From Vulcanimicrobiota bacterium (lineage in GTDB: Bacteria > Vulcanimicrobiota > Vulcanimicrobiia > Vulcanimicrobiales > Vulcanimicrobiaceae), in assembly GCA_013043945.1 (NCBI GenBank), contig JABEUW010000070.1:1-7215 (forward strand): DNA of 7,215 nt, given 5' to 3'. The translations under genes and the position numbers were made by a program. Shown here one piece after another: positions 1-5,299 of this stretch (position 1 is the first letter of the stretch; each line of letters opens with the position of its first letter). The notes under the pieces were generated by a model. That model saw only the letters and a program-made list of their open reading frames with translations, had not been told where the DNA came from and did not search any database.

Positions 1-60
1 CGATTCTGGACGAGCCACCGCGAAGCGCACGAAATCGTCGCGTTCGCCGATCCACGATAA
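1..60 (+). CDS. C-terminal tail of an unidentified protein (5' end outside window)
   Basis: Reading from base 1 gives 19 codons without a stop (RFWTSHREAHEIVAFADPR) and then TAA at 58-60. The composition looks like a real protein end, with Trp, His and Phe and mostly G/C third positions. The stop lies 6 bases from the stop codon of the opposite-strand transporter, a normal convergent arrangement. Too little is visible to name a family. The same bases could instead be non-coding, or the start of a minus-strand gene (a GTG exists there without a clear ribosome binding site). Confidence 0.35.
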   Translation, partial: RFWTSHREAHEIVAFADPR

Positions 61-66
61 GCGTTG

Positions 67-1320
67 CTAATCGAGAGCTTCGTCGCGGCGTTCGGGCGTA
101 ACCAGAAATCCGAACGCCGCTAAGGCGGCGACCGCTACGAGAACGACGATGGCGATCGCCGCGAGCGCGCGCGCATAATCCGCGCCCCCGTTTGGTAAGG
201 CGAAGGAGGTTGCGGCGATCGTCGCCTCGATTTGCGCCGCACCCGCGGAGAGCAGGTTGCCCATTTGGTAGGCCGTTCCCGGGAAGGAACCACGCAGAAG
301 GGGTGGCGATATTTCATTAAGGTGTGCGGGTATGATTCCCCACGCCCCTTGCACCGCAAATTGCATCGCAAAGGCACCGGTGGCGAGCGCGGGGATGCTG
401 CCGGCGTACGCCCAGAGCGGAATCGCCGCTACGCCCAGCAACGCCGCAACGATGATGCCGACGCGCCGCCCAACGCGCTGCGAAAGTGCACCAAAGGCGA
501 TCCCGCCGAGAATCGCACCGATCGCGGCCACGATCGCTAAGAACGAGACGACGCTCGGTGAGAAGCCGTGTTGCTTCTGGAGAAAGGTCGCGTAGAGATC
601 CTGTGTCCCGTGCGACATGAAGTTGAATGCCGTCATAAAGAGTACGGCGTAGAACATGAGCGGCAGAGATTTGACGGTTGCGATTCCGCGGCTGTTGACG
701 ATATCGGGGCGTTTACTCGCGGCGGACCACGTCGGCGATTCCTCGACGTGACGGCGGATGAAGAAGAGCAGAATTGCGGGGAGCACGCCGATGATAAACA
801 GCGCGCGCCACCCCCACGGCGTCCACGTAAAGACGACGAAGTTTGCGACCGCAGCGAGCAGATAACCGACCATGTAGCCTTCTTGCAGGAGGCCGCTGAG
901 AATGCCGCGCGTTTTCGTGGGGAGGCTCTCCATCGTCAACGCCGCGCCGAGTCCCCATTCGCCGCCCATGGCGACGCCGAAGAGTATTCGCAGGATGAGA
1001 AAGACCGCATAATTCGGCGAAAATGCCGTCGCGAATTCAATCAGCGAAAAAAGCGCGATATCGATCATCAACGGCAAGCGGCGCCCGACTGCGTCGCCGA
1101 GCGCGCCGAAAAAAATGGCACCGAACGGGCGTGCGGCGAGCGTAAGCGTTATCGCGAGCACGATCTCGGGGATCGAGCGATGAAAATCTGTGGCAATCTT
1201 GGTGACGACGAAGGTAACGATAAAGAAATCGAATGCGTCGAGCGTCCAGCCTAAAAAGGCCGCAATGAAACTCGTTTTCGCGCGTCTATCGAGCGAACGA
1301 ATCGCCGCGAGCGTACCCAC
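67..1320 (-). CDS. MFS transporter, SHS/JEN family (lactate/pyruvate:H+ symporter-like)
   Basis: This 417-residue inner-membrane transporter has about 12 hydrophobic segments. MFS motif A is present at residues 72-81 (GALGDAVGRR) and recurs in the second half at 277-286 (GALSQRVGRR). Residues 233-245 (NFMSHGTQDLYAT) match exactly the NXX[S/T]HX[S/T]QDXXXT signature of JEN monocarboxylate permeases, in which His and Asp are tied to proton-coupled lactate/pyruvate uptake. The N-terminal LGWTLDAFDFF and the GGEWG stretch at 119-123 are also typical of the sialate:H+ symporter (SHS) family. Lactate, pyruvate or another short monocarboxylate is therefore the likeliest substrate; sialic acid (NanT-type) is less likely. 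The start is GTG at 1320, 6 bases after the lipoprotein stop; I see no strong Shine-Dalgarno, and no ATG precedes the first helix. It is probably the last gene of a thrS-lipoprotein-transporter transcript. The family call is firm; the substrate is inferred. Confidence 0.85.
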   Translation of the reverse strand: MGTLAAIRSLDRRAKTSFIAAFLGWTLDAFDFFIVTFVVTKIATDFHRSIPEIVLAITLTLAARPFGAIFFGALGDAVGRRLPLMIDIALFSLIEFATAFSPNYAVFLILRILFGVAMGGEWGLGAALTMESLPTKTRGILSGLLQEGYMVGYLLAAVANFVVFTWTPWGWRALFIIGVLPAILLFFIRRHVEESPTWSAASKRPDIVNSRGIATVKSLPLMFYAVLFMTAFNFMSHGTQDLYATFLQKQHGFSPSVVSFLAIVAAIGAILGGIAFGALSQRVGRRVGIIVAALLGVAAIPLWAYAGSIPALATGAFAMQFAVQGAWGIIPAHLNEISPPLLRGSFPGTAYQMGNLLSAGAAQIEATIAATSFALPNGGADYARALAAIAIVVLVAVAALAAFGFLVTPERRDEALD

Positions 1321-1326
1321 GACTCG

Positions 1327-2244
1327 TTACGGCGAAGCGGACGCCGCCGGGCTCGCGCTGGCGCTCGCACTCGCACTCGGGCTCGGTGACGGCGTCGTGG
1401 GGCGCTCGTCGCCGTAAAGCACCAGCAGCCACGTTTCGCCTTTCTTCACCAATAACTTCGGTGTGACGAACGAGAAGGTCAACGTCGTTCCCTTCAGGGT
1501 TGACGTATCGTAGGTGCCGATAAAGGTGTCGACGGATTTCTTTTTGCGATGAACTTCCTGAAAGAGTTGGACGGCGAAGCCACGACCAGGAATCTGCGCC
1601 TTCGGCAGCGTGTAGGCGATGCGCGCGCCACCGAAGATCGTCGTGTCGGCGCTCGTCGTTAATCGGAGCGCCACGAGCGCCACGGTCCCGGCGCTCTTGG
1701 TATCGGGCTTCACCATTGGGGGAGCATCGCTGGTGAGCGCCTGAATATGGAGCGTCATCTGCGGCCCTGCAGGCGTCGCACTCGCCTGTGGACTCGGCGA
1801 ACCGGATGGGCTCGACGAGGGCGAGGTGCTCGGCGTCGGTGTCGGTGTTGGTGTTGGTGTCGGCGTTGGGCTGGGGCTCGGGCTCGGTGTCGGCGAGCCG
1901 GGTTTCCCCGAGGCCCCAGGCGAGGGTGAGCCGCTCGGAGTCGGCGATGGAGTCGGCAGATCGAAAGCGAGCACGCAACTGAAACCCTTGCTCGCCGGGC
2001 AGCGCAGGCCGGAGGCTGCCTGTGAGACGGGATAGGTGACCGTATCGCCGGGCGGCGGCGTCGGCCGAGTTGCGGTTTTGCTCGGAGGAGCTGCGGGGTT
2101 GGCGGCGGGGCTCGCCCCTACCCCACCCGGCGGCGTGAAGCCGTTCGGTGCTGCGGTGCCGCCGCTCGCGAAATTCCCCGAGCACGCGCCGAGCGCGAGC
2201 GTAAATGAGAGGGCGGCGATGCCCGTCATGAGTCTCGGCTTCAT
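1327..2244 (-). CDS. Putative lipoprotein with Pro/Thr/Ser-rich linker and Ser/Ala-rich tail, function unknown
   Basis: The product is 305 residues. A signal peptide (MKPRLMTGIAALSFTLALGAC) ends in lipobox LGAC with the acylated Cys at 21, so it should be exported and membrane-anchored. Layout: Gly/Pro/Ala-rich stretch 22-66; a short segment with two cysteines, Cys82 and Cys90, possibly a disulfide; low-complexity PSP/PTPT linker 97-160; one globular, probably beta-rich domain 161-280 (MTLHIQAL, GTVALVALRLTT, FVTPKLLVKKGETWLLVLYG); and a PSPSPSASASA tail 284-305. I do not recognise the domain. The reading frame stays open upstream to 2403 inside thrS, but the ATG at 2244 is chosen because it gives a perfect signal peptide, sits in the TGATG overlap with the thrS stop, and has GAGG 10 bases upstream. 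Translation is probably coupled to thrS. The linkers suggest reach from the membrane into the periplasm or cell surface. Confidence 0.8.
   Translation of the reverse strand: MKPRLMTGIAALSFTLALGACSGNFASGGTAAPNGFTPPGGVGASPAANPAAPPSKTATRPTPPPGDTVTYPVSQAASGLRCPASKGFSCVLAFDLPTPSPTPSGSPSPGASGKPGSPTPSPSPSPTPTPTPTPTPTPSTSPSSSPSGSPSPQASATPAGPQMTLHIQALTSDAPPMVKPDTKSAGTVALVALRLTTSADTTIFGGARIAYTLPKAQIPGRGFAVQLFQEVHRKKKSVDTFIGTYDTSTLKGTTLTFSFVTPKLLVKKGETWLLVLYGDERPTTPSPSPSASASASASPAASASP
1330..1395 (-). repeat. Ser/Ala/Pro-coding simple sequence at lipoprotein C-terminus
   Basis: On the plus strand this is a run of GCTCGC/ACTCGC-like hexamers. On the coding strand it encodes alternating Pro-Ser, then Ser-Ala, up to the stop codon. 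Six-base units preserve the frame if the array expands or contracts. It is shorter and differently composed from the Pro-Thr array in the same gene. Confidence 0.6.
1765..1956 (-). repeat. Degenerate hexanucleotide array encoding Pro-Thr/Pro-Ser linker
   Basis: The plus strand shows repeated GGTGTC/GGTGTT units, densest at 1825-1866, flanked by GGGCTC-type units. The coding strand reads as Pro-Thr and Pro-Ser dipeptides, lipoprotein residues 97-160. The period of 6 bases keeps the reading frame, so length changes would alter the linker only. There are no spacers, which excludes a CRISPR array. Confidence 0.75.
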
Positions 2245-3977
2245 CAGCGGCGTGCCTCGATCTCGGCTCGTAATTCTGCGGCGAAGGCATGTGGAGTTAT
2301 GGTGCGCTTTTCTTCGTTCCCACGCTGGTTGACGTTCACGGTGCCGTCGGCAAATTCTTGTTTTCCAACGACCAGAATATAGGGCACGCGTTGCGTTCTC
2401 CAATGGCGAATTTTGTAGCCGATCTTTTCGTTGCTCTCATCGACCTGCGCGCGGAAACCCTGTTCGTGCAACGAGCGTGCGACCGAGCGAGCGTACTCGA
2501 GCTGATGCTCGGAGATCGGGGCGACGACGGCCTGGATCGGCGCGAGCCAGGTTGGGAATGAGCCGCCGAAATGTTCGATGAGGATGCCGAAGAAACGTTC
2601 CATCGATCCCGCGAGCGCGCGATGGATCATCACCGGGACGTGCTCGTTCCCGTCGCTTCCGCGATATTTCAGGTCGAAACGCTGCGGTAACACAAAATCG
2701 ACCTGCACCGTGCCGAGCTGCCATTTTCTTCCGATGGCGTCGCGCACGTTAATATCGAGTTTCGGCCCGTAGAAGGCGCCGCCGCCATCATCGATCTCGA
2801 ATGCAACGCCCTTACTTGCGAGGGCGGCCCGGATCGCATTTTCGGCGATCTCATCGGTCTCGACACGATCTTTCGCTTCGCGCTTCGAGAGCACGTACTG
2901 AAATTCGGTGAAGCCGAAAGCATCCATCAGCCGGAGCGCCTCGTCGAGCGTCTGTTCGAACTCCGATTGTAGTTGCTCGGGCATACAGAAGAGATGCGCG
3001 TCGTCCTGCGTGAAGCCGCGCACGCGGGTGAGCCCGTGCAGCACGCCGCTCCGTTCGTAGCGATAGACCGTGCCGAACTCCGAATAGCGAATCGGCAACT
3101 CGCGATAGGAGCGCGGTTTATCGCGATAGATGAGAATGTGCCCGGGGCAGTTCATCGGTTTGAGGCGAAAGCGCTGCTCCTCCACCTCGAGCGCTCCGAA
3201 CATGTTCTGGGCGTAATTATCGAGGTGCCCGGAGATCGCGTAGAGCCGTTCGCTCATGACGTGCGGGGTAACGACGGGTTGATAGCCGCGCTCGCGTAGA
3301 CCCTCGCGTATAAATTGCTCCACGATCCCGCGCACCGTCGCGCCTTTCGGGTGCCAGAAAATGAGGCCGCCCCCGGCATCCTCCTCGATGGAGAAAAGAT
3401 CGAGCTCGACCCCGAGCTTGCGGTGGTCGCGCTTTTGGGCCTCCTCGATCTGTGCCAAGTAGGCGTCGAGCTGCTCCTGCGTCGGCCAGGCGGTTCCGTA
3501 GATGCGTTGCAGCATCGGGTTCTTCTCGTCGCCGCGCCAATAGGCGCCGGCGATCGAAGTGAGTTTGAGCGCGCGGAGATCTCCGGTGCTCTCGGCGTGC
3601 CCGCCGCGGCAGAGATCGGTAAACTCGCCGATCGTATAGAGCGTGATTGGGTCGCCTGCGGGGATCGCTTCGGCGAGCTCGACTTTATACGGGTTATTCT
3701 TAAACCGGTCGATCGCTTGCTCGCGCGTGACGCGCTCCCCGGTCATCGGGTAGTTCGCAGCGACGATCTCGCGCATTCGCGTCTCGAGCCGCTCGATATC
3801 CTCCGGCGTAAACGGCGTCGCACGATCGAAATCGTAGTAGAAGCCATTCTCGATCGCCGGGCCGATGGTCGGCTTAGCGTCGGGGAAGCAATCTTGCACC
3901 GCGTACGCGAGAACGTGCGCGGCCGTATGGCGGAGCGCGGCGAGGACCGCCTCTTGCGCCTGGTCGATATCGGGCAT
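2244..3977 (-). CDS. thrS: Threonyl-tRNA synthetase lacking the N-terminal TGS domain
   Basis: This cytosolic enzyme charges tRNA-Thr with threonine using ATP and removes mischarged serine. Its 577 residues compare with 642 in E. coli. Editing domain: HTAAH (His17/His21) and CRGGH (Cys123, His127), matching the E. coli H73/H77 and C182/H186 positions. The class II catalytic core follows: zinc ligands Cys277 (in KPMNCPGH), His328 (in TQDDAHLF) and His452 (in VMIHRALAGS); motif 2 around 297-328; motif 3 at 448-462 (PVMIHRALAGSMERF). The anticodon-binding domain spans about 478-577. The protein begins directly at the editing domain, so the roughly 60-residue TGS domain is absent. It cannot be hidden upstream, because this frame hits a stop at 4035-4037 with no ATG, GTG or TTG in between. 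The ATG at 3977 has only an adjacent AGGG, so its ribosome binding site is poor. The stop TGA shares its A with the next gene's ATG. No T-box leader is visible in the short upstream region. Confidence 0.95.
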   Translation of the reverse strand: MPDIDQAQEAVLAALRHTAAHVLAYAVQDCFPDAKPTIGPAIENGFYYDFDRATPFTPEDIERLETRMREIVAANYPMTGERVTREQAIDRFKNNPYKVELAEAIPAGDPITLYTIGEFTDLCRGGHAESTGDLRALKLTSIAGAYWRGDEKNPMLQRIYGTAWPTQEQLDAYLAQIEEAQKRDHRKLGVELDLFSIEEDAGGGLIFWHPKGATVRGIVEQFIREGLRERGYQPVVTPHVMSERLYAISGHLDNYAQNMFGALEVEEQRFRLKPMNCPGHILIYRDKPRSYRELPIRYSEFGTVYRYERSGVLHGLTRVRGFTQDDAHLFCMPEQLQSEFEQTLDEALRLMDAFGFTEFQYVLSKREAKDRVETDEIAENAIRAALASKGVAFEIDDGGGAFYGPKLDINVRDAIGRKWQLGTVQVDFVLPQRFDLKYRGSDGNEHVPVMIHRALAGSMERFFGILIEHFGGSFPTWLAPIQAVVAPISEHQLEYARSVARSLHEQGFRAQVDESNEKIGYKIRHWRTQRVPYILVVGKQEFADGTVNVNQRGNEEKRTITPHAFAAELRAEIEARR

Positions 3978-4022
3978 CCCTGCGGGTTCGGCGCCGATGG
4001 GGGGGCGGGCCTTGCGCCGCCG

Positions 4023-4040
4023 CCTTAATGACTCTTAAGG
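4023..4040. promoter_or_regulatory. Inverted repeat, possible operator
   Basis: CCTTAATGACTCTTAAGG has perfect 6-base arms (CCTTAA and TTAAGG) around a 6-base spacer. It lies 46-63 bases upstream of the thrS ATG and about 110 bases upstream of the pstS ATG. It could bind a dimeric regulator, or the same bases may be two CTTAA direct repeats of a PHO-like box. Chance occurrence is possible. Confidence 0.35.
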
Positions 4041-4077
4041 GTTCCATAAGCCGGTGTTTACCAGCACATCGTATGCT
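4024..4077 (+). promoter_or_regulatory. Possible PHO-box-like repeats and -10 element for pstS
   Basis: CTTAA occurs at 4024 and 4034, CATAA at 4045 and a weaker TTTAC at 4057, giving spacings of 10, 11 and 12 bases. PhoB/PhoP-type regulators bind direct repeats with a period of about 11 bases. TATGCT at 4072-4077 could be the -10 box, about 10 bases after the last repeat, as in activator-dependent pho promoters that lack a good -35. Transcription would then begin near 4084. The repeats are short and degenerate, so this is a suggestion only. Confidence 0.3.
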
Positions 4078-4135
4078 CTCCATGAGGGCACGCCCGCGCG
4101 AGCCCGAGCGTCGTATCGCACTTGTTATCGTACAT

Positions 4136-4141
4136 GAAGGG
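4136..4141 (+). promoter_or_regulatory. Ribosome binding site of pstS
   Basis: GAAGGG ends 6 bases before the ATG at 4148. It is the best Shine-Dalgarno-like site in the window and fixes the pstS start despite the open frame that extends back to 4028. Confidence 0.7.
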
Positions 4142-4147
4142 AATTAC

Positions 4148-5200
4148 ATGCGTAAGTTCACCGCCGTCGCACTTGCAGCCGTGTTCGCACTCGGCTCGCT
4201 CGCTGCGGCGCGGGCCGCGACCCCGGTCCTCGAGACCGGCTCGTCGCTGCTCTATCCGCTGATGAATCTTTGGGTCGCCTCGTATCAGGCGAAGAATCAC
4301 ACCGTCCAAATTACCACGCAGAGCACGGGCAGCGGCACGGGCATTTCGCAGGCGATCGCCGGCGTCGCTCAGATCGGCGCATCGGATGCCTATATGGGCG
4401 ATCCGCAGATGCGCGGACATCGCATGCTCAACATCCCGCTCGCCATTAGTGCCCAGCAGATCAACTACAATATCCCCGGGCTGAACAACGTGCATTTGCA
4501 TCTCTCGGGCCCCGTTCTCGCCGGCATCTACATGGGCCGGATTAAGTATTGGAACGACCCGCAGATCAAGGCACTCAATCGTCCCTACGCCGGCCGCCTG
4601 CCGCACCGGACGATCATTCCCGTCCACCGCACGGATGGCTCGGGCGACACCTTTATTTTCTCGCAGTACCTCTCGTTCACCACGCCGATGTGGAGCCACG
4701 GCCCCGGCTACGGTACCTCGATCAGCTGGCCCTCGGTCTCGACCGCGGTCGGTGCGAACGGAAACCCGGGCATGGTTCAGGCCTGCAAAGCGACGCCGTA
4801 CTCGATTGCCTACATCGGCGTCAGCTTCATTAACGAAACGAACAAGGCCGGACTCGGCTACGCGCTGCTCAAGAATCGTGCCGGGCGCTTCGTCGCTCCG
4901 ACCGCTTCAACGATCGGCTCGGCGGCGGCCGCGATGTATCCGAAGACCCCGCGCGACGAGCGTATCTCGCTGGTCTTTGCTCCGGGAGCGAACTCCTACC
5001 CGATCATCAACTACGAATACGCCATCGTGAACCCCCACCAGAAGAGCGCGGAGACGCGCGAAGCGCTCGTGAAGTTCCTTTCGTGGGTCCTCGACCATAA
5101 CGGCGGCCAGGAGATGCACTTCCTCAATGCCGTTCACTTCCTCCCGCTTCCGGCCTCGATTGCGAAATTGAGCCGAGCGCAGATCGCGCAGATCCACTAG
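4148..5200 (+). CDS. pstS: Phosphate ABC transporter, periplasmic phosphate-binding protein PstS
   Basis: PstS captures inorganic phosphate in the periplasm and hands it to the PstC-PstA channel. The product is 350 residues. The signal peptide MRKFTAVALAAVFALGSLAAARA should be cleaved near residue 23-24; there is no lipobox Cys, so the mature protein is soluble. Phosphate-site regions seen: ETGSSLLYPL (29-38), STGSGTG (59-65), GASDAYM (77-83, with the Asp equivalent to E. coli Asp56) and HRTDGSGDTF (160-169), corresponding to E. coli RADGSGT. In the last motif the position of E. coli Thr141 is Asp167 with Thr168 next to it. The closing region INYEYAIVN (287-295) is also typical. The start at 4148 is set by GAAGGG 6 bases upstream and by the signal peptide. 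Codons look more biased toward C-ending than in pstC or pstA, which fits high expression. It is followed by hairpins before pstC. Confidence 0.93.
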   Translation: MRKFTAVALAAVFALGSLAAARAATPVLETGSSLLYPLMNLWVASYQAKNHTVQITTQSTGSGTGISQAIAGVAQIGASDAYMGDPQMRGHRMLNIPLAISAQQINYNIPGLNNVHLHLSGPVLAGIYMGRIKYWNDPQIKALNRPYAGRLPHRTIIPVHRTDGSGDTFIFSQYLSFTTPMWSHGPGYGTSISWPSVSTAVGANGNPGMVQACKATPYSIAYIGVSFINETNKAGLGYALLKNRAGRFVAPTASTIGSAAAAMYPKTPRDERISLVFAPGANSYPIINYEYAIVNPHQKSAETREALVKFLSWVLDHNGGQEMHFLNAVHFLPLPASIAKLSRAQIAQIH

Positions 5201-5225
5201 GTTGGCAGGGCTTACGCCGACCGTA

Positions 5226-5261
5226 GGAAGGAACCGCCCGCGCCGCGTCGCGGTTCCTTTC
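5226..5261 (+). terminator. Hairpin 1 between pstS and pstC (attenuator-like)
   Basis: Arms AAGGAACCGC (5228-5237) and GCGGTTCCTT (5250-5259) pair perfectly. One G-U and one G-C pair extend the stem to 5226/5261 around a 12-base loop. The bases after the stem (CTCACAA) are not a U-tract, so on its own it is more likely an RNA-stabilising or attenuating stem at the 3' end of pstS mRNA than a full terminator. Confidence 0.45.
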
Positions 5262-5268
5262 TCACAAT

Positions 5269-5299
5269 CGCCGGCCAGCGGAATGCTGGCCGGCGTTTT
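5269..5299 (+). terminator. Hairpin 2 between pstS and pstC, with short T-run
   Basis: Arms CGCCGGCCAGC (5269-5279) and GCTGGCCGGCG (5285-5295) form a perfect 11-base-pair GC-rich stem with loop GGAAT, followed by TTTT at 5296-5299. This is the shape of a partial intrinsic terminator. The proposed pstC ATG at 5283 starts in the loop, so the hairpin could also occlude the start. Reduced pstC-pstA output relative to pstS is the likely result. Confidence 0.5.

Larger units (their letters stand above)
3978..4147. other. Divergent intergenic region between thrS and pstS
   Basis: These 170 bases hold the control signals for both blocks. The thrS-proximal part is GC-rich and includes seven consecutive G on the plus strand at 3999-4005. 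The middle (4023-4062) is AT-richer and carries an inverted repeat and CTTAA-like direct repeats. The last part is the pstS leader with GAAGGG at 4136-4141. An open frame continues upstream of the pstS ATG but encodes no sensible signal peptide extension. Confidence 0.8.

Noticed and set aside
568..1254. 228-residue plus-strand open frame opposite the transporter
   Set aside because: It is antisense to a well-supported MFS gene, and its composition (very rich in Arg, Glu and Asp) is typical of a shadow frame in GC-rich DNA.
1825..1893. CRISPR-like repetition
   Set aside because: The units are 6 bases long, contiguous and without spacers, and they encode a Pro-Thr/Pro-Ser linker.
1286..2290. 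334-residue open frame on the minus strand overlapping the lipoprotein gene
   Set aside because: It is a shifted frame of the lipoprotein gene. It is rich in Arg and His, has no recognisable domain, and competes with a frame that has a clear signal peptide and lipobox.
3978..4090. T-box riboswitch upstream of thrS
   Set aside because: The upstream region is too short before the divergent gene's likely promoter, and I found neither the conserved T-box sequence nor an antiterminator/terminator pair.
4028..4147. Longer pstS starting at ATG 4028
   Set aside because: The 40 extra residues are Arg/Pro-rich, would precede the signal peptide and overlap the putative promoter; the ATG at 4148 has a good ribosome binding site.
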